Source: Stratiolaelaps scimitus
Taxonomy: Eukaryota > Arthropoda > Arachnida > Mesostigmata > Laelapidae
Direction of reading: 5' to 3'
Length of the DNA stretch: 64,000 nucleotides
NCBI GenBank assembly: GCA_019614645.1
Contig: JABWDB010000012.1
Span: 2,976,001-3,040,000, forward strand
This document shows, piece by piece, positions 49,801 through 61,979 of this stretch. Each line of letters opens with the position of its first letter. Within the stretch, counting starts at the first letter, position 1. The translations under genes were made by a program, and so were the position numbers. Under the pieces are notes generated by a model. That model did no database searches. It saw nothing but the letters and a program-made list of their open reading frames with translations, and was not told the DNA's origin.

Positions 49801-51776
49801 TAATGTGAAAATGAGTCAGCCGAAATACTATCATAAAGAAAAGGGACTAGCTGACGTCTGAAGGTCACTAAAGGGTAACAAACGGTCTGCGTCCAATTTT
49901 CTATAATATCGCTGCGTCTTTAGTTTATAGCCTGGTCAAGTTTCTTAGACTCTTGGAGAAGGTGACACGAATTGTTAAATAAATTGGTGTACAGCCACCC
50001 AGGATATCACGAACTCCGAGGAGGGAACCGTATCACATACACTTCAATGCTTGATCCTGGCAACCGAAAGCTTACATATGACGTCAATGTATTCACTACT
50101 ACGGACAACTTTGTACAGATAAAATTATGGAAAGTACATGAATATGAATATATAGGTACGAGCCTACGTAATTTTACGTGCCAGAATATGTCAAGCCAAT
50201 TGTATCATTATTTTTTCATTCATTATTGCTATATATATATATAGAAAAAATACGACGAGATACAAGGAAGAGGACTTGGTACTAGAGGACTTAGCAAGCA
50301 GACTTAGTATTCACTGGCGGTGCTTTTGTCACCGCCGTAATGAGGCCTCTTGTAAACAAGACATTCACTATTGCACCCGCCAGCTCACCCGTCAAGAATT
50401 GCTTCTGCGCATTTCTAATCTATGCAGCAAATGTATGCACTTTGATAACTTTGCAATGTCATGTTACCCGAGCAACTTCTTATTCCGCTTTTTTTGCGGT
50501 CGCACCGCCCCCATTGACGCTCTTCGATTTCCGCTAGCATTGCTGAACTGATGATTTCGTGTCGATTTTATGTAGCGACAATGTAGAATAACTCGAATCG
50601 ACGTTAATTAACATACGTATATAACTTGTAATATAAATACTATCATTGGAAAATTCGTCAGGGATAGGGATTCGAACATCAGTGGACCTAAAGGATACCC
50701 TTAAACATATCTGACAGTCGTCATATGTCAAATTACAATTGCGAGACAGACGGGATGGGTAAACACGCGAGTGTGTGGAACTAGAGAAACATTCATTTAC
50801 ATGAAAACTAGGGATTGAGTTCCAATCCGCTAGGAAGTTTTACCACTATAATTGGATCGGTTGTGTTCAGTTCAAGTCTTCATCTGTTGTTTGTGTAATT
50901 CGAACGTGAAAAGAAAGTAAATTCCGCTACGTTTAAACCGCGTTGGATGCACATTTTTGTTGTTTACCCGTGTGCTTTGAAGCTAGCGCATCCCTTCTCA
51001 GGACCGTTGTGGATCCGCTGCACTGTTTACAGTTGGTTCGTTAGTAGCAGTTGTTTCTCCTTCTTTGAACGTATGAAGAGGCGAAACACTGTCAATCGAA
51101 GGCTGTCTTTTTCACAGCTTCTCTGCTGTGTGGATGACACCCTGCAAGATGATGTCTGAGATTGAAGGGAAATACCCTGTGATATGTGATAGGATTTGCA
51201 GAAACTAGTTTAAGAAGTTCTTTAGCACGGTGGAAGTATCACTTTCTACGCAATGGGGCTTTGGCGCACGGGCAAACTGCGACATCGCTCAGGTGGAGAA
51301 CTCCGTTAAGTTGGCTTTTATCCGGGCCTGGCACCATCAGATCGCTACAACCTGTTCAGATCGATGCAGCACTGGCCTGCAAGACAGGCGATTCAAAACA
51401 GCAGCAGGTGTCCGAAAATGTGTCTATGAATGAATTGCTCCATGGACATCTTTCTCCTCCTAGAGAAATTCCTGTGCTGCGTGAACTGTGCACGCAAGCG
51501 ATAAAAAGTCAAGGAAATTATGTTTACTAATCGCTCCCAAAGTTAGCAGCACTGAAAGTGAGAGGCAAGCAGAATTTACTTTCTTTCCAACCTAATTTAT
51601 TTCATGCGCCAAATCATTTGTTGTACTCCATGTGAACGGATCCAGACGCCGACCGGTTTGTGTTATACCAGATGATATATTGCAGTTCCATCAAAGTGAT
51701 ACGACTTTTCTAACGTACACAGCGAAAGTTAGACAAGATGTCATATCATGTCGGTGTAAAGCAGAAGAACGTCAAA
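46831..51776. other. No recognised gene
   Basis: AT-rich DNA with frames below 115 codons and no family motif. A degenerate box B-like GTTCGAATCCC on the minus strand near 50670 lacks a convincing box A. Confidence 0.55.
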
Positions 51777-51948
51777 TTTATTCAATGTCTTAATTATACT
51801 TCATCCATCTTATAGTCTAGAATTACGATTAGATGTTTAGCTAACTTCAGTAACGCGTCGCGCACTTCATCCAAAATAGTTGTGTCCATTGAATTGTCTG
51901 CATCGCTCCGACTAGGTTTATTCAACGAGCCGCGTGCAACGTCGCCTT
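51777..51948 (-). other. Candidate 3'-terminal coding exon with poly(A) signal (minus strand)
   Basis: On the minus strand the end of an open frame reads SEGDVARGSLNKPSRSDADN, MDTTILDEVRDALLKLAKHL, then IVILDYKMDEV and a stop at 51794. The last 30 residues look like an amphipathic helix. AATAAA follows 11 bases after the stop (minus strand of 51777-51782). AAATTTCAG at the right edge (AG complementary to 51949-51950) is a plausible splice acceptor. This combination is better than for most open frames here. I recognise no family. Other exons would lie at higher coordinates. Confidence 0.3.
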
Positions 51949-52477
51949 CTGAAATTTGCATCTGTCTCGGATCAGAACGAAAGTTGCATCTGCCACAATG
52001 CAACGCTACGAACATTGGTCGGCTCTTAATTGCGTCAAGGTGCAGAACGGAAAATTGCAAATGCAGATCTGAGCTCGAAGGTAATTGCCAGATACATAGT
52101 TTGCGCGGTGGGAACCTAAGGGGTGGGTGAGCTGAATTGCACATACACGCCTGGCCGATCTGGATCGTCGCTATCCAGTTTGTCATAGATTTCTTCAAGG
52201 TTCTGCAACTGTGGCTACTGAAATCACTTTCTTTTTTTTCTTTTTTGTACCGTATTCCCAATAGCCACTTGTGTGCATTTTGTATGTAGCCGGAGCTATC
52301 AACGGGAGAAAAGCTACTGCATAACATTCCAAGTAACTATAATGTGAATAATATATCGTGCTGCTTAGAAGTGTAATGCCGAGATATCGATTGTGATAGT
52401 TCATAAATATACTGGTTATGAACAGTGCAGATGGATGCGATGTTATCATAGCATCTTGGCCAAGTTACGAAAAAATC

Positions 52478-52524
<47 letters not shown>

Positions 52525-55289
52525 AAGTTGTATATAATATAATAATAGTAATAAATTACTGAGTTATAACAATCGCATGGGTAACAGTGTCGAAGCAATG
52601 ACACGGTCTAGGCTTGGAGTAGTATCAAGTACAATTACGAAGAAACCAATGTGCTCAGCTTGTCCATCTTTGTCTGCAGCGAAGACGGCTAATGTGTTAC
52701 ACCGGAGGAAAACGTTGAGGTCCAAGGGCAGTATTGCAATGTAAAACTTGACTACGCCATTTGAACATAAGATCGGCAGGGCCCGCCCGGCGCTTATCGC
52801 AGTGATCCAGCAAAGCCCGGATCTCATTACCGAACTCCGAATTTGGGGGACCCTCAGAGAACACTCCCCTAACAAACCAGCGATGGGATGCGTATTGGAT
52901 GTGGCGAGACTTTCATTTATCGCTAGACTAGCTGTGCGAGTTGCGTGTGCTCTCAGCTGCGCCGTCGCTTTTAACCAAGTAGAATTGGATCGATCGACGA
53001 GAACATCAATCGCATGCCATCTGATTGCCCTCGAAATATTGTACCTTAAGAGGCAGGGACTTGGGCGATGGTTGGGATGAGATTCGTAGTGAAACATGGT
53101 CTCAATAATACGAATACATTTGACGTTCAATGACCGCCTGGGTAGCCACTCCACCCACCGCAGTTTGCAACAGTGGGTCAGTTAGTCTGTGCAGTCCACA
53201 CGGGTGGACAGCAGCAGCAGCAGCACCTGGCTTCAGCCTACGCCGGCACATGGCCCTGAATAGATGGATGCCCATCGATCGTGCATATGGCCACGACAGC
53301 GGCGACAAGCCACCGACATCACCACAGAGAATTGCGTTCACAATAGTAATAACAAGAATAACAATAATCGAATCGGGTATAGAGTGACAACTCAAACGAG
53401 CTGTGCATGGCAGAGCCAATCTAGGCAATCGAAGAAGACCCATATGGAAATTTCTTATCGCTCTCACATCGTTCTCACTAGTCGGACATATGCAGCGTAA
53501 ATGAAAATGACTCGTAAATAATACCGCAAAATAACGCAAATTCGTAAATCGTCTGATCGATGGCGAAGAACGCCAACAACTTTTGACGAGTCAGCACCAA
53601 TAGTCGTTGCAAGGAAACTAACGAAATAAGCACAAACATATACTTGTCCACATGATCGCTTGAAGTGGGGGCTGGCTATCTGAAGTTTCATTCTCCTTGT
53701 AAGTTGCCATATATATATTTTAAGACCATTTACATGTACATTGTTTTTAGGCACTACAGGATTGGATGGCAATACTATGGGAACATGGCTCATTTTCAGA
53801 CCGTTGGTGGGAGGGAACCACATTGAGCATGTATTGTACATGTAAGATACACGTGAAATGTAGGTAAAACATTATGATTAGCTTTCAGTCGAGCGTTCAG
53901 CTACAATTGTATCCAATTGAGGACAATCACAAAAACGCGCCCAACGGATACGTATTTGTTGTTCGATACTGTACATCGTAAGTGTCCTCGATGGCTGGCT
54001 GAGGCACTCTCTCATGCACCGCATGTAAATACAATCGTATTGGTCGGCGCACGCGCGGATGCAGAACGAAAACACGGAACAATCGGAGCCTCATGTTTAC
54101 GGGTCGTTTCCATGGATTTACAGAATTACCGGGCCGGAATCGCGCGTTCCCATTCGCCATCCTCCAAAGGCCCCCGCGAGACCCTGTCTTCTCAGCCTTC
54201 TCCCCTCATCTGAAGGGCTCATTTGCTGGCCTTTGAGAGGCCTTGGGAAGGCCCTAAGCGGATGCTGCAGCCTGGAATCGTTTTACAAGCGGCGTCAGGT
54301 CAAACACGGAAGTTGGGGTGGCATTACATTCGCATGGCTGCATTCGCTAACCCTTCGTGGATGACTCGCTTGCTGGCTGGCGTCCGGCCGTGACGCTTTG
54401 GGAAGAAAAAAAAGGCAATATCCCAAATGTCTGCGTAATCTGGCTTCGATAAGGACATGTAAAACGCGGTAAGAGGGCAGATACGACCCTCTCTCGAAGA
54501 TATGGATGAACAAAATAGCGGGTCCAGCATCTGGTAGGACTGGTGGTTCAAGGACAAGACATCTCGAGTTTACTATCGTTTTCCGTACACATTATTAGGA
54601 AGCTTATTGTGAAAAGGGCACTAAACACCCCCTCTGCATATGAGTGCTGTTGTCCAGCTCCTACTATACAATCTGCATCTGCTCGCATAGATAATATAAT
54701 CCTAATTAACGACAATCGAAAATATATTTCGGATTCAATAATGCTAATGATAAAGGTTGTAAGCTCCACGTGTATAACGTATCATATCACCCTCTGTTGC
54801 GTGAAATATGCGTACCTATCGCATTCACGGATATGGAAAAATTCCTCGATGCGATGACAGAGAGAGAGAGAGTGATGTAAGGTTTCGGCGTCGGCATATT
54901 CATTTCAAAAGCAGGGACCTGTGGCGGTGAATGTTTTCAGCGACTCAGTGTCTATTGGCTACCTCTATTGTTGTGCGACAAATTCCGATACGTATTCTGT
55001 TAGAGCCGACAGAGTTAGGTGGTAAGTTAGGTATTGTAATCATCACTCATGATTGTCGTTAGGTGAGTGCCAATCTAACTTTGGAACGAACCGAATTTCC
55101 GATAGCCCCACCAAAGAAGCTACAGTAGTTTCTAACGCCACTATCTTAACTGGACTAGTCCAGTTATTGTATGAGTCCACAAGGTTCTCAAGTAATACTG
55201 CCAACTATACGAATTCCTCTTAACTATACGGCCATTTATTTAGCATGCACGTGTCTGTCTGTCGTGCTTCGGTCCGCATTGAACATAAA
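51949..55289. other. No recognised gene; long minus-strand frames of uncertain meaning
   Basis: The longest frame after glutamine synthetase is here (52564-53154, minus, 196 codons). Its last 60 residues (KFYIAILPLDLNVFLRC through SLDRVIASTLLPMRLL) look protein-like, but no family is recognised and its length is at the chance limit. If the terminal-exon candidate at 51777-51948 is real, this could belong to the same gene, but its own stop would need to be spliced out. Confidence 0.35.
52479..52521. repeat. (AT)n microsatellite
   Basis: A tract of about 40 bases of uninterrupted AT in AT-rich flanks. Confidence 0.95.
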
Positions 55290-55611
55290 GTCTCCTATGC
55301 TTTCATTTAATTATCGTAAATCTCTTTCCGGTACCAACTTCGCACATTTCGACTTCCGTAGGGCTGATTACGATGCTAAACATGGCAATCGAGGGGCGAC
55401 ATATATTTCTTGTTTCAGCTCAGCCTGGCAGTCAGACAAATGGCCTAATAGATCTTTTTTGGATTATACGCCGTCCTTAATCGAGCCTGTTCGTCTGAGG
55501 GAGTGCACATCATCGGTCGCTGCAAAATTCGTTCGCAACCTTGAGCAGATAATAGATGACAACCCGAACGACCAAGCTGCGATTATAATTCTTGGCCTTC
55601 GTTTCCTGTAA
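55290..55611 (+). pseudogene. Possible LINE linker fragment
   Basis: Within an open frame of 146 codons (55171-55611), NYRKSLSGTNFAHFDFRRADYDA resembles the short basic linker between endonuclease and reverse transcriptase in Jockey/CR1-type LINEs, usually a ..FRRADYD.. block. The rest of the frame gives no recognised motif. One short match is weak support, and the frame could also be chance. Confidence 0.3.
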
Positions 55612-56556
55612 CCAAACGGTTGCTCATTGTTAGGCTGTAGTGCAGCCGTCTGACAAGACAGATGATGGTACTCCCCTTGAGAACGTTCGCGGCAAACGTC
55701 AAATACAAATTTCAATTCTCCTCGTAATCAATAAATATTAGACATGTCTCCTAGTTGCTCCACTCGACAGATGGAAGAATAAACAGATGAATAAACATCA
55801 AAATGTTTCCGCTTTTAAGCGACGAAGTCTTAACATAGAGAGTACACTATGTCTGAAAACCGCAGTAATGCTCTTAGAAGGGGGAGATGTAACCGTTTAT
55901 GCAACTCACGTCGCTCACATTAAGCGTGTGAATAATTAATTCTCCTGGCGAGTACCAGTTAAGAATGTAAATAATTTCTCTTAAATGAAGGTGCTGGTGA
56001 TGTAACCAAATTATCATAGATCAGTAGAACTTACCAAATGAGAATTGTGCAACAGAAACAGTGCAGTTTGTAGAATCTTATGAAATTCGTGTGAGATTGT
56101 TATGGAATTATTAGCAGAGCTAGGCTAAGACAACGGCTATAAAGAGCCTGTTTCCTTGGACAATCACCACGAAACACTACGAATGAGTTGTTATTACATA
56201 GAGCATGAATGAATGTCTTATATTTCCAAAAAGGACATTTCGGCGTGGGCTATTTCAAGCGATTCCGAAATCGATGCGTGCAAACAATAATACAAACTTT
56301 AATATATATGCATTAAATCAACCACTGAAGAGAGGGTATTGTGGATAAATATTATATCTAATGAGAATGCGTATATAATATATTTTGATTTTCGGGCCCA
56401 GCTTTCCCGTCGAACTCTCACTAAAAGAGTGTTTATCTAATGAGGGAGTAACAGACATCGTAGGATCGGCGTTGCACTGCGCGGCAATCCATCCAGAAGA
56501 CAGTTTCAATTTCGCCAGCCCGGAGAGGCGAGTTACCTTAATACATAAAATGAGGC

Positions 56557-56599
<43 letters not shown>

Positions 56600-56879
56600 T
56601 GAGAGAGAGAGCGAGAGAAAATAGGCAGAAGCTGGATTCAAGACCGGCACCAGCTTGGTGCCACTGGACCAAGGGTGTACCTCGCATGAGACTCTGCAGG
56701 CTCTTTGAGATGCAAAGAGGCGGATATGGAAAATATGTCGTGGATGCCTGCGTTGTTTCCTTAAAGAACAACGTTTTATTGGACAGCGCTGCGCTGAATG
56801 AACTGGAAAGCCGTGCGGCTGAACGTGGTCAGAAAATGCCAGGCCCGGTACGAGCCAGTGTAGCAGGCTAGTGGAAAAC
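55612..56879. other. No recognised gene
   Basis: AT-rich DNA with the AT/GA tract at 56560-56617. Short frames only. Confidence 0.55.
56560..56617. repeat. (AT)n joined to (GA)n microsatellite
   Basis: 37 bases of AT repeat pass directly into a GA repeat with single-base breaks. Confidence 0.95.
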
Positions 56880-57922
56880 GGGAACTCCTCTGCTCGGCTT
56901 TCCCGTCTGTGCCAGCAGAAAAGTGAAGTGAAGTGAGGTCAAGTCTGCTCGCCCGCGGGCACCACCGCCACTTACGTCCACGGCCGCTCAAGGCAGCTAG
57001 TGGTCTTCACTCACATGCCGGCCTTCTCTTTTCTCTCCTTGGCCGCACCCGGGAGAGATCCCAGCGTGAAGCCGACGTCCGACCCGACTGTTTCAGCTGC
57101 TTTCTCGCTTTCCCTACTATATCTCCTGTAAACCTTAAAGCGTGCTTGCAGTTTGTCGTGCGGGTCTGCATGTAGCTGATATGCGAAGCGAGGTAGTCAC
57201 GCATCAACATGGCGAGATACTCCCTTCGTAGGTATAACCCTATGCAGTGTGTTCCTGGCTCGGTCGCTGCTGTTCGCTGGTTCGTTGCTGTGCAAGGGCT
57301 CTATCAGGCTCGGGGAGTGACTGCTGCGGCGAAACTACTACGCTGCGGCAACAGCACCAACCTGAACACAGTGCTGTTGAGGGTGTTGAACGCCGCGCCC
57401 CGGCCAGAGGGACTTCAGCGGCGACTGCCAATGGCTGTAGGAGACACCAGCAGGGCCGGTGTCATAAATTGGAGAAGAACTGCGCAGTGAAGATTCTACT
57501 GCCCGTGTTACCTATGGAGTTAGGGATTCGAGTTACTGAAGAAAACCCTGGAGCCTACAGAAGAAGCAGAGGAGTGAGAGAAAGAGCGAGACTAGGGAAG
57601 AGAGAGAGAGAGAGAGATAGAGTAGTAGGTGTATGGCATACACGGTGAAGAAACAGGCAGCCGACCCATACAAAGAAGAGCCGCCTCACAGACAAGCATA
57701 TTTACGAAGTACTGACTGGCCGAGGGAAACTATCTGCTCGAGGGCTGTCTGTCTCTCTGTCCGTTCGTACCTTCATGCGTTGTGCTCCTATAGCTGCTGC
57801 TGCTGCTGTTGTCGATTTTCGCCTCGCTTGAAAGCGGCCCCGCTTTTCGCTCCACCTTCGTCTTCTGCCGCTGCAGCTGCTGCACCACGAATGGATGGAC
57901 ATACATACAGAGGGAGATACAG
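56880..57922 (+). other. GC-rich island ending in a consensus 5' splice site
   Basis: This stretch is clearly richer in G+C and CpG than its surroundings. It contains a frame beginning CAACATGGCG at 57209 (93 codons, no known motif), (GA)n tracts, a GCT run near 57794, and ends at ATACAG|GTAAGCGGG. A GC-rich block ending in a strong donor is what a 5' exon of a gene running rightwards would look like. No downstream coding exon is recognised. It may equally be CpG-rich intergenic DNA with a chance donor. Confidence 0.3.
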
Positions 57923-59009
57923 GTAAGCGGGCCCCCGAAAACAGGGCGGCCGGAACATCGGCATGGCAAAATATGGCAAGACACCGCCCGACCCCTGGCC
58001 ACGTTCTAAATATAACGTGTTAGATATGAAAGACGCTTCGGATGTAGCACACCAAGAAATATAATAATATATATATATATATAATAATATATATAAGAAA
58101 GAGATAAAAATCCGAGCCTGTCCTTCTTCCGCGATCGTTTCACCAGTGGGCCGCTTCGCATCGCCGAATTCACGCGATTATTTACAGTCGCTGGATACAT
58201 ACTCATACATAATACGTAGGAGAGTGTATCATTTTTGCTAACGCATAATGCACACTGTTGAAGATAGGCGAGAAGATAAATGTACTGGATGCCGGTGAAC
58301 GAAAATCGAAAGGTTGTTGAGTGTTCCTAGAAGTGTTAAGAAATAGAATACGATCAAATGTATCTTACTTTGCTTTCAGCGTTCACCAAAACTCGATAGA
58401 CGACCCCGTCATAGGGCTACACCAGTCGATCGATTTGTCCCTTATGTAGCAACGCGTAGCAGTGTATCGCTGTGTGAAGATATTATACTTATTGGCCCAG
58501 ATCCACTAACACTTACTGGCCTCACGGACGTAAAAATTCATCTGGCAAACCATCCGCGCTTCTTGAGCGATAAGTAACAATAGTGACTCATTCCTCTTGT
58601 AAAGGACAATGACTAGATGATAATTTGTGGGCCTTATTGGTTGGGGATTTCTTCGATTTGTATCCTTATATACAATATGAATTCGGTTTGCTACGTAACA
58701 TGGAATCGGTCTCGCCCATTTTATCATAGCACGGTATCACAATGACGTCTAGGCCGGAGTGAACTGGTGTTCATGAATGAACATGAGCATATGACAATTA
58801 ATAATTTTGTTTATTAAAAAGTTTTTTTTTCTGGCTCCAGTCCCCAACCGTGGCCGTGGCCAGTGTTAGACGACTGTCTAATTTCGTAAAACTTCGCTCC
58901 GAAAGCAGCAATTGCAGCAGAGACTCATGTGGCAGTCCGGATGAGTTCGTACTGATCGAGGTGTGGCTTGACGATGTCCCGCCTGTAATCGATCAAAACG
59001 AGTCCCCCA

Positions 59010-59040
59010 GGGGAGACTGGGGTTGCGGGGCGGGCGGGGG
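59010..59040 (+). other. G-rich quadruplex-forming tract
   Basis: GGGG, GGGG, GGGG, GGG and GGGGG runs are joined by AGACT, TTGC, C and C. It satisfies the four-run rule with a spare run. No gene is assigned here. Confidence 0.65.
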
Positions 59041-59602
59041 TCGTATCTCGCACGCTTCACACTCTCGGACGATGTCTTTCGCTTGGATCGGGAAAAAGCC
59101 TATGATTCTAATCTGCTCGTGAATTGATAGAGCGTCTGGTCGTCCGTTATTAGGGCGACCAAAAAACATATTTATACAGGAGCACGAGCCCCCTACTTTT
59201 TAGTAGTAATAGTTGAATAATCTGACACAGCTACGATAACGGAACGACAGCGAATTTTGAACGCAGTCCACCGCCGCCGCGGCTCTTGAAGGAACCCAGC
59301 CGCCGTACCAGTTCGAATTGGCCGAGAATAACGCGCGAATATGAGCACATTTCTAATACGAACAAAAGCTAAACGCATGTTGTAATATAATCACGATGAG
59401 CGTAAGCATTCTCGGGGATGTTTCCGATTCCTGTGAATAATAACTGAAGGTTGCAGTTGTTTCACAAGCGCTACGTGTTCATGATTTACGTATAAGCGTG
59501 CATGCACGGAGTGAATCGTTATAGTGCAATGGGAAAAATAAAATGTGTTTGTTTTACTTGTAAGCTCTGAAACCTCTCAGCACTAATATCCCCCGGTAGT
59601 GA

Positions 59603-59777
59603 ACGGGTGGCGCAATGGAACGGTGCTACTCGGGCATTCAAGCCCAAGATGCATACGTTAAATGTCATCATAGTATTACATCTAAAAGCAATGCTAAAAG
59701 CAGTTGTACCGTGGAGTGTAAGTGTTGGCTGAGAGTCAGCCCGGAAACTTTTTATGACATTTAAATGCAGGAATATT
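59603..59777 (+). repeat. Possible degenerate tRNA-like element with a terminal hairpin
   Basis: TGGCGCAATGG (box A-like) and ATTCAAGCCC (box B-like) sit only about 30 bases apart, closer than in a real tRNA. Further on, TTAAATGTCAT near 59659 is matched by its inverse ATGACATTTAA near 59755. Just before the latter is the hairpin GGCTGA-GAG-TCAGCC (59729-59743). A GCTGAGGGTCAGC hairpin also occurs near the tail of SINE copy 1, and GCTGAGAGTCAGC near 35711. A relation to that SINE is possible but unproven. Confidence 0.3.
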
Positions 59778-60123
59778 GGACGAAACCAGCAACCGTGTTT
59801 TGCTTACAACGGCCCAATGTTAACACGACAGCAGTACACGATCGAATCATGACGGGATTGCGCTAAACTCTGTTGTGTAGATTTTACTAAATCCATCTCA
59901 TTATCATGTGCGCCACTGCGCCACGTCTGTGCCCGGATCCGGAGTGTTGCAGAACTTCCAACGAAGACTTAGTTTACCGCAAGAACAGCATATGCCGCAT
60001 GAATCGATACCGTGTACGTGTCAATCCGCTAACGCTCGCAAATTATGACGACTCTACTGGAAACGAGCGTGAGGAACAACGCTGTTCAGTAGCCACCCAA
60101 GAAGACGGTCATGGACCACGTGA

Positions 60124-60309
60124 CGACAGAATCATCGTGAACGAACGGCCTGCCCAAGGGTTGTGATAGATATTCAAAACGACGGAAGTACGTTGCATAT
60201 CGGCGGTCTCGAGTTCGGCAACGGTGGCAGATTTTACTTCGATGAATCGCTCGCCCTCGTTTTGTCTTGTCGGGCTTCTCACTGGAGGATTCAGCGATGC
60301 TACTTATAA
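60124..60309 (+). other. Coding-like open stretch without a start
   Basis: Between an upstream TGA and a TAA at 60307, one frame reads RVVIDIQNDGSTLHIGGLEF then GNGGRFYFDESLALVL. The text looks like a folded beta-rich protein segment rather than noise, and there is no ATG. It could be an internal or last exon. An AG at 60169-60170 (GTTGTGATAG) could be an acceptor. No family is recognised. At 61 codons chance remains a good explanation. Confidence 0.15.
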
Positions 60310-61149
60310 CAAGTGTTCGTTTATCTTTTTACAGCGACGATGCCGCCAACAGCAGCAGTAACAACAACGATTTCGACTTCTTTTGCCGCTGATGCTTAGG
60401 CGTGAGTGTCGCTTCAAGGCCGTGAGACGCGTATAGCATAGTGGTCGGGGCCGGCTCAGTCGAGCGTTCGCGCAATCTGTCCTGCTCGCTCGAGGCGAGC
60501 GACGTGCCTTGCTGTACAAGGCCGCACTACACTATTGCGTCACTCTCTAAGAGTGTTTTAAGGTAATTCGCTTGTTTTGAATAAACGTTTTGATATATAG
60601 ATGGATAAATAGAACGAAATGGAAAGTTCGGAAAAGAGAGATTTTGTCCAGGTGGGACATGAACGTATACGGTTCATTGAAAATATCATGATCTAATGGC
60701 TCGGGGACCAACCTGAGCTTTTCTCTCGTGTTAGAACAGATACGGGTGGAAACGTAGCCACGTGTTGGCTTGTTGGACGAGGAAGCTTATTCATTACGTG
60801 AGTGATTGCCGAATATATCCCAGATGGCCACCTGTCGTTACTTTTTTTAGATTACTTTTTTTGAAATTGGTCAAAGGTTACTAATTGAATTATCTAATAG
60901 CTTTTAAGTCTCCTTGAAATTCTAGGGGACGTACCAGCGGCAACGCTAACTCATTCAGTTCACTCATACCCCAAATATCAAATGATTGAATTTCTTTCGT
61001 ATTACAGAATCCTACAGAATCCTTCTATCTGTAGCGCTTCTCTCTCTGTCTGAGGCAAGGAGTAAATGGAGTCGCTTTCTTCGAGAGTGACCATGACCTC
61101 GGTCTGATACTCTGTCCCCGCCCCGCCTCCCATATGTGTCACTAATTAT

Positions 61150-61151
<2 letters not shown>

Positions 61152-61221
<70 letters not shown>

Positions 61222-61253
61222 GTATTTAATTTATTATTATTATTATTATTACT
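61152..61253. repeat. (AT)n followed by (ATT)n microsatellite
   Basis: About 66 bases of AT repeat (61152-61217), then 12 bases of spacer and eight ATT/TTA units (to 61253). Confidence 0.96.
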
Positions 61254-61979
61254 ATGTCGCAGTGCGTTGGCTATCTAACATCTGCGTAACGGGCAACATC
61301 AAACAAAAACGGGTCTCCTCTCTCAACTATTTTGTTCATCCCACATCAATTTGTCTGATCGACCGACCGAGCGCCGAGATGGAATTCGCGGTTTCGTTCC
61401 GATGAAAGCTGCTTCATTTACGGACATCGTTCGCTGCTACCGTGTACACATCCCGTGTTGGTGTGGCTCCAGCGGTGCAGAGGCAACGCCATCTGGGGAC
61501 GACACGGGCCGGGTTACGGAGGAGTAAGGGATCAAGCCCAGTTGGCGGTCCCCAAACAGATGGAGAAAAAATCGCGGAACGGGTGGGTGTTTTTGGCAAA
61601 CCCGTGTCCCCGTCCATCCGTCGCTGCTCTGACCCACCTGTCCAACAACGTCTCGTTCTTCAGCAGCTAAAGGCAATCCTCTCTCACGCCAATAACGTCC
61701 AGTGATCTCTCTCTCTCTCTCTAATTCTCTCTGGCTAGCTCTGATTCGAGCTCTGTCTGTTTCTCTGGACACGGGGGCTCAACTCAGCAGCAAGCCGTCA
61801 CGCCCCTGTTTCGTCCACCCTCGATCCCCTACGACCACGAAGATCTACGAGACGGGCTTGGAACGGATGGACTAGGGGACCCTGCCCTGAGCGGATAGAG
61901 AGGCTCATGGGCAAGAGCTATGCTTACAGACAGGGTCTGTCTTGTACGTCGACTGCTTGTCCGCACCTTGCAGTAAGCG

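Larger units (their letters stand above)
57923..61979. other. No recognised gene
   Basis: This contains the tRNA-like repeat near 59.6 kb, the quadruplex tract at 59010, the coding-like stretch at 60124-60309, and microsatellites at 58063, 61152 and 61705. An 86-codon frame at 59906-60166 begins with Cys-rich text (LCPDPECC) but matches no domain. Confidence 0.45.

Noticed and set aside
50660..50690. Box B-like GTTCGAATCCC on the minus strand
   Set aside because: No box A at a fitting distance and no cloverleaf, so no tRNA gene was called.
52564..53154. 196-codon minus-strand open frame
   Set aside because: It is the longest frame after glutamine synthetase, but about one frame of this length is expected by chance in 64 kb. 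No domain was recognised, and a different frame is open on the opposite strand.
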